Assembly (NCBI GenBank): GCA_016256075.1
Contig: SDVU01000144.1
Coordinates: 1-19,366 of the forward strand
Length of the DNA stretch: 19,366 bases
Direction: 5' to 3'
Source: Dictyocoela muelleri
Taxonomy: Eukaryota > Microsporidia
Part shown: positions 1 to 8,818 of the stretch, piece after piece
Layout of the letters: each line of letters begins with the position of its first letter
Numbering within the stretch: the stretch's first letter is position 1
The notes under the pieces: generated by a model
Database searches by the model: none
Told to the model about the DNA's origin: nothing
What the model saw: only the letters and a program-made list of their open reading frames with translations
Program-made: the position numbers and the translations under genes

Positions 1-8
1 CGTAAGGG

Positions 9-78
9 TCCCTTTATAATTTGATATGATTTTATTTTATGATTAATTTTTTTACATTAAATTAAATTATAAAAGGGA
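9..78. repeat. Short inverted repeat with GC-tipped arms
   Basis: The arm tccctttataattt (9-22) is complementary to aaattataaaaggga (64-78) with one bulged A. About 41 nt of AT-rich DNA lies between them. It could be a small foldback remnant or the end of an element that starts before the window. I see no target duplication. Confidence 0.45.
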
Positions 79-780
79 GTCATTTTGGTTATGAGAACAT
101 TTTGGTTCACAACATTATTGTTTTAAAGGGGGTTTTAGCAATAAATTTATCAAACATATTAATTATTTAGGGATATATCAGTTTATAAATAGAGATATAT
201 ATACAGAAAACCTATAATATATATTATTATTTATTTCAGTAGTTAGAAAATCCAATTTCGTTTAATTCAAGATATCTTTGTTTCGCGTTTTTTCATATGC
301 ATTTATGTTATTAAATGCTGAGTGAGAAAATATTTTTTGTTATATTTACAAATACATTTGCAATTTTTACAATATAACACGACATGTTTATAAAAAAATT
401 TTAATGGCTTTCTCAATATATTTTTGTGATTATTGGTACAATTTGTTTACATGTTAAAAATTTATGTAATTAATAAATTTTGGTTAATTGATTTCAGTTT
501 TTTGTAATAATTATAAATTTTAAAAGAACAATAGAATATATTTTTAAATTTCAGTATTCATTTCATAATGGTATATCAGAATCTTTCTTATGAAAATTAA
601 TTTTAATAAATTTTACATGAATTTGGAATGAGTGTGTTTTAATAGGTAAGAATTTCAATGGGCGCATATTTGACATAAACATATAAATTGCAATATAAAC
701 AATCATAAATAAAAAGCCTATAAATAGGCATTTTTATGGAAATTTTTCAAATAGGAACAATAAAAAGAATATTCAAAGTC
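79..780. other. AT-rich stretch with no recognisable gene
   Basis: No reading frame with family-like motifs is visible on either strand. A short direct repeat, acattttggtt, occurs twice near 81-113. The rest is low-complexity A/T with nothing I can assign. Confidence 0.6.
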
Positions 781-895
781 GGTCAAATAGTTAAAATAGT
801 TAAAATAGGAAAAATGAGTAAATAAGAAAAATGAGAAAAATAGGTAAAAAGGCAAAATAGACAAAATAGGCTCAAAAATGCAATATAGACGAAAA
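781..895. repeat. Degenerate purine-rich simple repeat
   Basis: The + strand is a loose run of units like aaaataggt and gttaaaatag with a period of roughly 10-11 bp. It resembles the larger gttaaaaata-type arrays at 4800-5540 and 11691-18000 and may be a decayed scrap of the same satellite. A phenylalanine/tyrosine-rich frame on the opposite strand is a by-product of this composition, not a gene. Confidence 0.5.
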
Positions 896-1498
896 TACAT
901 TTTTGGTTGCACTAGACATTACTATCTATATATTTTATTGAACTAAGCATTTTTTCTAACTGTATTCAAATTTTATATTAACGGTGTTGATTACTAAGCT
1001 TCTGGCCCGAATTAATCACTATAAACTATTTATTATTTTTAATAAAATTTAGCACAGACTTTTATAGGTTTTCATTTTAATTACAGTAAATTAGTAATAG
1101 ATGCGTAAGAAAGTTATATTCTATGGTTGTGGTTAAAAATATTATGAACTTTTGTTTTAGTATTAGTAAAATTATCCTATAGATGCTTTTATATTTAAAT
1201 ATAGAGAGAATCTAACTTTTTTTTGATAATTTCTAAATTCATATAAGATTTTAAACTGGAATCATAAACGATTTTAAGCTTAAAAATAAATATCAAAGAC
1301 ATCTCTTGTTTTTTACGTTCTAATTAACAGGGATTAAATTTTCTCAGTCATGCTCATGCAAATGTGTTTTTTTTATACCATCATTACTTAATTACCCACA
1401 ATTTGATCTTCGTATATATGACAAAAAGTCATATTCGGTGTACAAATAATAAAAAATAAGTCTCGTCTTCGTTTAATATTTTTTTTTATTACAGGATT
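896..1498. other. AT-rich stretch with no recognisable gene
   Basis: Both strands were read for transposase motifs, because the Tigger relic at 1499-1861 would continue here on the minus strand. I found no DET, DNA.VH or LDQG-like motif. The rest of that element appears to be lost or decayed beyond recognition. Confidence 0.5.
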
Positions 1499-1861
1499 TT
1501 AGTATAATTTCAATTCATTTTTTGATATACTGGTTCGATCATTAACCAAACATGAATTATTCTTTAATAAGTTGCATGAAATATCAAGTTTAATTTTTAA
1601 TTTTTGTAAAAACTCGTTTATTGTTTTAAATTTTTTACCTAGTGCAATTTCGCTTTTTTTTACAATTTCTTTAAGATTTAAATACCTATTTGTACAAAAA
1701 CTCATCCCTTTAAACACAAAACATATGAATAATCATTATCAAAAACTTTCGATCAAAGATTATATATTTATTTCTTACTCTTGAAATACATTATTTTTTT
1801 CTGGTTGTGAAGAATATTTACGATATTGCGCAGAATTTCTTCCTCGGAAGTATTTTGGCAT
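1499..1861 (-). pseudogene. pogo/Tigger-type transposase, N-terminal DNA-binding relic
   Basis: This looks like the DNA-binding half of a pogo/Tigger transposase, a nuclear protein that binds the ends of its transposon. One minus-strand frame runs from an ATG at 1861 to a stop at 1499 (about 121 codons) with several internal stops. It opens with MPKYFRGRNSAQYRKYSSQ, a basic start common in these proteins. The last part (1717-1499) carries FLQKLKIKLDIS..LLKNNSCLV, which aligns with WLQKFKLRHNIS..FIKGECGLV of the better-preserved Tigger copy at 7203-8705. That segment is the CENP-B/Tc5-type helix-turn-helix. No DDE catalytic domain follows downstream on this strand, so it is a fragment. The frame is kept but the stops are many, which suggests decay mainly by substitution. 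The alignment is by eye and the family call is moderately secure. Confidence 0.5.
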
Positions 1862-2056
1862 ACCACCCCCTAAAAAATGTTTTTTTATCAATTATAAAAA
1901 TTTGATAAATTAATTAATTAAAAAAAATAAATAAAAAAAATTAAAATAATTAAATTTAAATCAAATCAAGAATTTTTTCATATAATTAGATTTGTTATTA
2001 TAATAATGACATGTTTTTTTAAATAAATTACATCTTTCGAGAGTTTTTCACACCTA

Positions 2057-2823
2057 TTATTTATCTATTCTTCTCCATATTAGTTTATTGAATGACTCGA
2101 CTGTCTGTCTATTTGCGCTTGTTTCAGAATAAATAAATTCGTATTAATGACGGACTGGTCATGAACCCGAAATAAATCGCGTGTATAATTATAAGAACCG
2201 TGTTTAGAAGCCCACATCTTAGAATTTGCTGAATTGCAAGCATATTATTGTTACCATTGTAAATCCCAATATATTTAAAATAAAAGGAGCAAAAACCCTT
2301 TAAATCCTATTTTAAAACTCAATTATGCGTATTACATAAGTTTTACTAGGTGACCATTTTTTGCGAATTTTTCATTTAAAGTTGTATATTGTTTCTTCCA
2401 CATGGTATTTTTGCCAACACCACATATTTTATTTAAATAGAAATCAGGATGAGGAATCCGGTTAACAATTTTATTAATAATTTTTTCGATTGTTCTCCTG
2501 CAATCATTGATAAATTCACGCTGATATATCGTGTACTCCTTGCATATAATTTATAAAAATTTTAAAAAATATCCCAGATGATATTAAGATCCTCAAAAAC
2601 CCTCTTTTCTTATCACAAACACCGTTTATAATTAGAACAATATTTGTTTATGCATCTCCATTCAGTATTGTTTGTGTTACGTCTATAGGATTATACATAC
2701 AGAAATGGGTGCAATTTATAAGTGAGTACTCTTTTTCGATTAATTTATTTTGAAAAGATATTGTATCAATTCCGAATCATTAATTTTTTTAATAATATTA
2801 TAAAATTCTCTAGGTTTTAGCAT
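2057..2823 (-). pseudogene. Merlin/IS1016-type (ISXO2-like) transposase, decayed
   Basis: This appears to be a dead transposase of the Merlin/IS1016 superfamily (ISXO2-like DDE fold), a cut-and-paste enzyme. From an ATG at 2823 on the minus strand the protein reads MLKPREFYNIIKKINDSEL, a typical start. A Cys-rich segment, CTHFC then WRCINKYCSNYKRC (about 2700-2615), looks like the N-terminal zinc ribbon. An open 68-codon block (2538-2332) contains ICGVGKNTMWKKQ, plausibly the helix-turn-helix. The C-terminus has ETSANRQTVESFNKL (about 2125-2080), matching the family's T-x-E-S block with the last catalytic Glu at 2098-2096. The segment that should carry the first catalytic residues seems missing, and the whole is only about 255 codons long. 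Reading frame changes and stops occur between blocks. Terminal repeats were not found. The two ends are the strong evidence; the middle is weaker. Confidence 0.6.
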
Positions 2824-3439
2824 GTTCAGAAAAAAATCGATTTTTTATAACTTGTGATAAATTTCTACCTGGAGTAGGGAAAATAAACTTAATTTCCGAA
2901 TTTAATATTTTTCTATTCACAGTAAAAAGAATATTTTGGAGGTTTAGCATTTTCTCTTTGTTATTTAAAACGTTTATCGTCTCTAAATTGAGTTTTTTTA
3001 TTTTGTTTAATATTAACTCTTATTCTGTTTTTATAAATATCATACAATTAAAGAGGGGTAAATTTCTAAAAAAACAGAACTGTTAACAAAAAAGCCAACC
3101 CTTTATAAAAACAGTAATGAAAAATATTTCATCTTACGGTTAACAATTTCACAATAAAAAAAACATAATTATTTTAATCTAGTATTGAGAGAAAAATTAT
3201 TTATAGGGTTGATTGTATATAAATAATATCATATTAAAAATATATAAAAGATTAAAATATTTAAATGTATTGCGGTGAGAGCATTTCCCGCGAGATAAAA
3301 TATTTATATTTAATAATTTTTATTATTATATATATAATTTTTATTATAAATCGTTATAATTAAAAAATTCATTTAAAAATTTATTTCTATAAATAAATAA
3401 CTATTTATAGATTTTTCATTTTTATTATATACACGTAAA
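2824..3439. other. AT-rich stretch, no assigned gene
   Basis: A perfect 16-bp palindrome, aaaaaatcgatttttt, lies at 2831-2846, just upstream of the Merlin-type start. A minus-strand open stretch of about 50 codons (about 2975-2825) lies in front of that start, but it has no motif I know and could be chance. The remainder is A/T-only sequence, with a small GC-richer patch near 3270-3295 that I cannot assign. Confidence 0.45.
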
Positions 3440-3518
3440 AATTTTTATATGCGCAATTATTCATTTTTATATGTACAAATATGAATTTTTATATGAACAA
3501 GTTATCATTTTTATAACT
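3440..3518. repeat. 22-bp tandem repeat, about 3.5 copies
   Basis: Units start near 3441, 3463, 3485 and 3507 and share atttttatatg..caa.tat. The 22-bp period and the atttttata core match the tandem units in the arms of the Foldback-like element at 13051-16647, so this may be a remnant of a related arm. Confidence 0.6.
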
Positions 3519-3617
3519 ATATTTTTTTAAAAAGTTTATTTTTAAATTTTAGACTAAACCAAAAGTTATGTTACAATTCAAATTTAATAAATATCTTTTT
3601 AAATTAATACATGGTTT

Positions 3618-3680
3618 CTCATTTTTATATAGACTCCTTTTTATTTTATAACAACTTTCTCATTTTATAGACACTCTTTT
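3618..3680. repeat. Decayed units like the 22-bp foldback arm repeat
   Basis: Two or three degenerate units of the type ctcatttttatatagactc / ctcattttatagacactc resemble the outer units of the left arm at 13051-13110 (catttttatagtc). The spacing is irregular. It is probably the same repeat family as 3440-3518, broken up by mutation. Confidence 0.4.
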
Positions 3681-3728
3681 GTGCAGATTTAGAGTAATAG
3701 TGCCAGAATTATAAATGATTCTCAAGAC

Positions 3729-4776
3729 AACCCGATTTTTCGCCTAAGGCGTAAATTCGGGTCACTTTTGCAAAAAACTGATTTCGCACAATTTTTTTAA
3801 GTATAAATTTCGAATATTATGAAGAATTTTAATATAAAAAGAATTAATAAATACATAAACCATATATGCTCTGATAATTTGTCGGAAATTTTTAAATTAA
3901 TAAAAATAAAAGTATTTACTATAACTGTTAAAAGATTTTTGAACCTTAAAAATGCACATAATATTTCTCATTAATAATTTTTTTTATTTAATTCATTTTT
4001 TCCTTTATTTTATAAATAATATCATGTTTAGTAAATCTGGCCATTTTTTTATGTGCTGAAAAACTTATAAGTATTTATTTTTTCCTATTTAAGAACAAAT
4101 AAAAAAGAAGAATCATTCCAAAATAAAACATTGATAATTTATGTTTGTACGAAATGTTTTGATACATATAAAGACACATATTTTCAAACACAATTATTAA
4201 ATTTTTCAAGACATTAATTAGCATCTGAAATAATACTAAAATCCAGTTTAACGTTGAAGAATCAATATAATATTAATTAAAAACTTTATAATCAAAATTT
4301 TTATAAAAAACATTTCATATTAGAATCAATTACCAGTATTTCTAATTTTTTTTAAAATGTATCTCTTAAAGATTTATATCAAAATAGACACCACTTTTTA
4401 AACCTTTAAAACATCATCACCTCAACATATGAAAAATGTAATCCATAATAGAAGAAATGCAATCTTTTATATTTTGTTATTAAAATCCATGGTTTTTTTA
4501 GTGTTTTTATTCGTGATAATTTTGATATTCTAAGATTATAAGTTCGCATTGATGATATGTATGTATACGAATATAAATATATCAGTTTACTATACACTAT
4601 TATAAGTTTTTTTTATATAAATTGATGAAATATCCCTTTAAAATTATTTTCTTTGATTTTTCTGACATTTTGATAATTGTTATTTCTATTATAAAGGGTT
4701 GATATTTTTTACCGAGAAAAATCAGTTTTTGGCAAAGGAAATTCGTATTTAAATCGCTTTTGGCAAAAATCGGGTT
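3729..4776. mobile_element. Putative 1.05-kb element with about 57-bp inverted repeats
   Basis: The left end (3729-3784) begins aacccgattttt and finishes tttgcaaaaaactgattt. The right end (4719-4776) carries the inverse: aaatcagtttttggcaaa, then further matching blocks, ending aaaaatcgggtt. Conserved blocks in the same order over about 57 bp make this a real inverted repeat, though with several indels. The interior of about 930 bp is A/T-rich and holds no recognisable protein, so the element would be non-autonomous. I see no convincing flanking target duplication. The superfamily is unknown. Confidence 0.5.
3731..3761. repeat. Hairpin inside the left inverted repeat
   Basis: The arm cccgatttttcgcc (3731-3744) pairs with ggcgtaaattcggg (3748-3761), 12 of 14 positions, across the loop taa. 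It is GC-rich for this window and lies at the left tip of the 3729-4776 element. It is a secondary structure within the terminal repeat, present only in decayed form at the other end. Confidence 0.55.
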
Positions 4777-4799
4777 TTCTATAATTAAAAAGTCGCATA

Positions 4800-5540
4800 A
4801 ATTAATTAATTTTTAACTAAATTTTTATCCACATTTTTAACACCTATATTAATATTTTTTTTCAACAAACCTTCTAAATTATATTTTGACAATTGTTTTT
4901 TAGCCCTTCTTTTTCGAGCCTTATTTTCCCACTCTTATTTTAAAACAATATTTTCAAAACCTTCCGTTTTTTACCTTTATTTTTACTAGCTATTCTTTAA
5001 TAATTTTCAAACTTTAAATTTTAATCACAATTTTATAATCCCTTTATTGTTATTAACAGGTATTCTTAAACATATTTATCACCTAATTAGACATTATTTT
5101 TTTGTATCAAATTTTAAATTATATTTTTATACGTATATACTTCAACGAAATTTTACCATTTTATCAAACATTGCCCTTAAGCTCTTTTTTTAAAACCTTG
5201 TTTTGACTTTGTTATAAATATAAGTCGGAATAAAGATTGGGACGAAAATACTTAAAAAAAGAGAGTTATAAAATAAATGTTAGAAAATAAAGTTGAAAAA
5301 TATTAGGAAGAAAATATTAGGTAAAAAATATAAGCGTGGTTAGTAGGTCGTTTAAATATAGCCTAAAAGTAATTTATAATAAATATAGTTCAAAAATATG
5401 AGATAAGAATAAATAAAAAATATGTTTATAAATCAGAGCTAGAAATAAAGACAAAAAAGAGGTTTTAAAATAGTTAAAAAGGACCCAAAAATTCCTTAAA
5501 CTAGAAGGCTAAAAGACGTAAAAATTTATTGACGATAAGT
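4800..5540. repeat. Head-to-head satellite-like array with a strand switch near 5222
   Basis: From about 4800 to 5220 the + strand is T-rich with units like tttttaacc and ttttagccctt. From about 5225 to 5540 it is A-rich with units like agttaaaaagg and ggctaaaaga. The two halves are the same kind of degenerate repeat in opposite orientation. At the junction a perfect 12-bp pair, ctctttttttaa (5182-5193) and ttaaaaaaagag (5252-5263), centres the inversion at about 5222. This matches the inner organisation of the Foldback-like element at 13051-16647, so it may be a decayed relative. Confidence 0.5.
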
Positions 5541-6525
5541 CGTTTTTGAGCGAGTTTAGTAAACTCTTAATTAAAAAAATGTTCTTAACTCGAAACAGGC
5601 CTCAAAAAATTCTAACAACAAATTTATAATTATAAATAGTTAGCTAAAAAAAATTGTTTGGTCAAAACAATTTTATTGTAAACTATAACTCGCAAAAATA
5701 ATTTTTTAATGTAAAATTATAGCAATTTCTGCAATGTGCTTACGAATTATGGAGATAAAAAGTTGGTGTATTTTCTTTTAAATTTATCTTTAGGTAACAT
5801 TATAAAAAAAAAGAATATTAAATGAATAGTAATTAAAATTAATATTAAAATAAAATAAAAAAAATTATAAAATTATTTTAAATAAACCTTGAATATATTT
5901 TTATCTTTTTTATCACAATCATTATAATTAACTATATTTTTTTATAGTACGATTATTTGGCCTTATAATTCATTTATGGAGATAATTTTTTATATCGTAT
6001 TTTTATACACACAGTTATCACTATTTATAAATCTTATGCTATGATTAACTGTATAATGTAAATAAAAATAAGAAATTTATAATTTACTCTTAAATAATCA
6101 CTGTAAATAATACATACCGATTTTATATATCCATATAATATTCCTGTAAGTATTTCTAAATTTCTTTTTTGTGCTGGAACAAGTTTAATTCTTCGATTAA
6201 ATGTACGTTCTCGGAACAAAAGATCCATAAAACTTATAAATATAACTTTGTTGTATTTTTCTTGACGTTTTTTTTATTAATTTTTGCTATGATAACTTCT
6301 CCTCTGATAGAATCTAAAAAAATAATATCTGTTTTTAACATTATTTACCATCTTTTTATAATACTTCTTGAAATTATTATTATGATAATTAAAGAATAAG
6401 CATACAGACTAAACTGAGAACTCATTGATTAAACACACAAATATTCTTAGAAACCCATCAATTCTATTTTGAAATTTTCGAGTATTAAATATTTATATAA
6501 ATCTGTAAATTTGTACAATACTTCC
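5541..6525. other. AT-rich stretch with one hairpin, no clear gene
   Basis: A perfect hairpin (aaaattgttt at 5650-5659, aaacaatttt at 5665-5674, loop ggtca) is present. A faint transposase trace on the minus strand is listed separately (6034-6228). Otherwise only A/T-rich DNA is seen. Confidence 0.5.
6034..6228 (-). pseudogene. Possible Tc1-type transposase trace
   Basis: A 64-codon minus-strand frame starting at 6228 contains FNRRIKLVPAQKRNLEI. In Tc1-type transposases of AT-rich parasites the second helix-turn-helix is followed by a segment of the form RK.L.LVP..RN. The decayed Tc1 copy in this window has RKILTLVPINR at the same place. The match is short, and neither the upstream DNA-binding part nor the downstream catalytic Asp is visible. 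Downstream the frame dissolves into A/T-rich sequence. It may be a fragment of a very old Tc1 insertion or chance similarity in an AT-rich frame. Confidence 0.25.
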
Positions 6526-6672
6526 ATGAAAAATCAATATTTTGTTTGTTTACTTTTATATGTCATATTATTTCCACAAAATCACATTTATTCAAAAGAA
6601 TATGATAAAAAAATTATTATTGTGCTCGCGAGTTTTATTCCTCGAAGTGTATTTTTTTATTTTTATTATTAA
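6526..6672 (+). CDS. Small ORF with a signal-peptide-like start, uncertain
   Basis: An ATG at 6526 opens a 48-codon frame ending in TAA at 6670-6672. Residues 1-23 (MKNQYFVCLLLYVILFPQN) have a short charged start, a hydrophobic core of about 11 residues and a polar break, the profile of a secretory signal peptide. A second hydrophobic stretch (IIIVLASFIPRSVFFYFYY) forms the C-terminus. No family is recognised. The A/T-rich composition makes such hydrophobic frames likely by chance, and the gene would have no neighbours to support it. If real, it would be a tiny secreted or membrane protein. The same frame is open for some distance upstream without an ATG. Confidence 0.2.
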   Translation: MKNQYFVCLLLYVILFPQNHIYSKEYDKKIIIVLASFIPRSVFFYFYY

Positions 6673-7041
6673 ATAAAATTTTTATAATTTTATAATTTTT
6701 ATAATTTTAATATTTTAAAATTTTTCATTTAGAAAATTTTTACTAGTATTTAATAAAAGTTTCATTCTTATAATTTAAATTTTTTAAGAGCACAATATTG
6801 TCGACTGCTAGGTGCAAGACATCAAAATCGATGTACTTTGCTGAGGTAAATAACAAATTTTGATTTTTATTTTTTATTGAAATTATATTTATATTTAATT
6901 GAATTTTTAATAAGATAGTTTGATAATCATGAATTAATTAGCAAGAAAAATTTTTAAAATATACTAAGTATGACGATTATTTTTTATTTTAATTAAAATA
7001 TTTTATTGTAAATATTTTTTTTGATAATGTAAATTTTATTA
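6673..7041. other. AT-rich stretch with a GC-richer island
   Basis: The segment is simple A/T repeats except for about 6788-6848, which is noticeably richer in G and C and contains a gtcgac site. I cannot match that island to a tRNA, rRNA or protein motif. Confidence 0.45.
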
Positions 7042-7071
7042 TACAGTCTACCCATTAATAATGGAACCTCT

Positions 7072-7103
7072 AAATAACGGAATCTTCAAATAACGGAATT
7101 TTC
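7072..7103 (+). repeat. 16-bp tandem repeat in the left end of the Tigger element
   Basis: The unit aaataacggaatcttc (7072-7087) is followed at once by aaataacggaattttc (7088-7103), 15 of 16 identical. A further related motif, ctaaataacgaaattc, lies near 7151. In pogo-type elements such iterated end motifs are plausible transposase binding sites, but that role is inference. Confidence 0.65.
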
Positions 7104-7169
7104 AAATTAAAGAATGAATTTTTTTATATAGAATAGTATAATTTTTGTTTCTAAATAACGAAATTCATG

Positions 7170-7187
7170 TTTCTTTAATATCGGAAA
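7170..7187 (+). repeat. Subterminal direct repeat shared by both ends of the Tigger element
   Basis: tttctttaatatcggaaa here matches tttctttaataccggaaa at 8751-8768, 17 of 18, in the same orientation rather than inverted. One copy lies about 126 bp inside the left end and the other about 48 bp inside the right end. It may be an internal transposase binding site or a regulatory motif. Confidence 0.6.
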
Positions 7188-7202
7188 AATTTTTACCTTT
7201 AA

Positions 7203-8705
7203 ATGAGAGCATCTTTTACAAAAAAGAATATAAAAAGATTATCTTACACAAAAAATGGGGATATAGTGAGGTTCAATCAAACAAATCCCAAAGCCACATT
7301 GAAGGAATTGAGTGATATGTTAATATTCTTCTTTCCACTATAAACGAAATCCTTAAAATGAAATGAAAAAAATTTTACAGGAAAAAGAGCTTGGGAAAAA
7401 TAAAAACATAAAAAACAATGTTGCCACACGTATTTTTGATGATAAATTATTTGAATGTTTAACAACAGAATAAAAAGGTTTTGCACCGTTCAAGATTCAA
7501 ATATACAGGACATAGCAATAAAATTGGCCGAGATCTATAGGATTCACAATTTCAAGGGATCAAATGGTTGGCTCCAAAAATTTAAACTGCGCCATAACAT
7601 TAGTAGTAAGTTTATAAAGGGAGAATGCGGCCTAGTAGACGTTGAACTTATAGAATCTATAAGGATATTTATGAAAAAAAAATGAAATCATAAACACCCG
7701 AGAACATCTTTAATTGTGATGAAACTGGTTTTTATTATAAGTGTACGCCTAGTAGAACTCTTACTCATAAGGATGAAAAAAACATTAGTGGGAAATTCAA
7801 CAAGGAACGTGTTACATTATTGTTTTGTGTAAGTATGGCGATAAAAAAAGCTTGATCCTCTACTTATAGGTAGAGCCAGAGTGCCAAATGGTTTCTAGTC
7901 CTTGGATTTTACAAAGCTAAAGATTAGTTTTGCAAACAATACGAAGGCATGGATGAACTCGAGTCTGTTCAAATCTTGGCTTGATGATCTAAATAAAAAA
8001 ATGAAATCAGAGAATATGAAGATTTTATTAACACTAGACAATGCACCTGTTCATCCAATAGGAGTCGAATACACAAACCTAGAACTTTTCTACCCCCCCC
8101 TGGTCTAACTTATATGATACAGCCTCTTGATCAAGGTGTTATAAATTCATTCAAAAGCATTTATAAGAAAAATTTGAACGTAAGACTTGAAAGTCAAATA
8201 AAATCTAGTTTGGAAAAAACATATTATGACTTCAAAAAAGAATTTAGACTTATCGATTCTGTAATACTAATTCTTGAGTCATGAAATAACGTGTCAGCTG
8301 ATACAATTATCAATTGTTATCGAAAGGAATTCGATAACGCTATGGTAGATTATAAAGATCCTTTACCTAATCAACATACTATTAAAAATAAAAAAAATAC
8401 CTTGCTATGAGGGAAATGAATACATTTAAAGTTTTTTTTGAGAATGTAATGGTCGAAGTAGCTACAGTTAAACCTGAAATAAGTGATACTATTGAGGATT
8501 TCCTAATTGTAGAGTCTGAAGAGTTAAATCACGGGAAATAGTCTTCTACATTGGATAACATCATGACTCATTTGGAAGCGATGGAGAGTATAAACTAACT
8601 TGAAAATTATTTATTGGTAAATAATCCTGAAAGTTTAAAACTTTTATATTAATTAAGGAATGCTCTTGATAAAGAAACTTAAGAATGGAGACAATGCTTG
8701 ATTAT
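7203..8705 (+). pseudogene. pogo/Tigger transposase, decayed
   Basis: This encoded the DDE transposase that would cut the element at its ends. The first ATG is at 7203 (MRASFTKKNIKRLSY, then NGDIVRFNQTNPKATLKEL), and this frame stops at 7341-7343. The central DNA-binding domain is intact at 7455-7685 with GSNGWLQKFKLRHNIS, the CENP-B/Tc5-type helix-turn-helix. Catalytic residues are readable in separate frames: first Asp in NCDETGFYYK (7718-7720), second in LLTLDNAPVHP (8037-8039), third in MIQPLDQGVI (8129-8131). Second and third are about 30 residues apart, typical of pogo-type DD30D enzymes. A run of eight C near 8093-8100 lies where the frame shifts between them. Further frameshifts occur near 7440-7490, 7685 and 7830-7900, and stops lie in the C-terminal tail. 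The catalytic Asp codons survive, so inactivation seems fairly recent. Confidence 0.9.
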
Positions 8706-8791
8706 ATAACAAGGGAAATTATTAAAAATATTTTTTATTTTTTTCCGATATTTCTTTAATACCGGAAATTTTTTTTTCATGAGATTATACG

Positions 8792-8816
8792 TTCGGTTAT
8801 TTGGAAGTATTGACTG
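8792..8816 (-). repeat. Right terminal inverted repeat of the Tigger element
   Basis: Read on the minus strand, the end begins CAGTCAATACTTCC and continues AAATAACCGAA, echoing the left end at 7044. A TA dinucleotide follows immediately on the + strand at 8817-8818. Confidence 0.8.
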
Positions 8817-8818
8817 TA

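Larger units (their letters stand above)
7044..8816 (+). mobile_element. Full-length but dead pogo/Tigger transposon, 1773 bp
   Basis: The element begins CAGTCTACCC at 7044 and ends with the inverse gactg at 8816. TA lies directly outside both ends (7042-7043 and 8817-8818), the target duplication expected for the Tc1/mariner-pogo group. The terminal repeats are imperfect over about 25 bp: CAGTC plus AATAATGGAAC on the left against CAGTC plus AATAACCGAAC on the inverted right. The interior carries one transposase gene on the + strand (7203-8705). Length, ends, target site and gene content all agree with a Tigger/pogo element. The gene is broken, so this copy cannot supply its own enzyme. Confidence 0.9.

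Noticed and set aside
718-912. 64-codon Phe/Tyr-rich frame on the minus strand
   Set aside because: It is the complement of a purine-rich simple repeat, so the amino acid bias is a composition effect.
3440-3518. 22-bp repeats as a CRISPR array
   Set aside because: The units are contiguous tandem repeats with no unique spacers, and the context is eukaryotic transposon DNA.
4406-4597. 63-codon minus frame inside the 3729-4776 element
   Set aside because: Tyr/Leu/Ile-rich with no transposase motif and too short to be the element's enzyme.
5650-5674. Hairpin as a bacterial-type terminator
   Set aside because: The stem is A/T-only, no gene lies upstream, and the organism appears eukaryotic.
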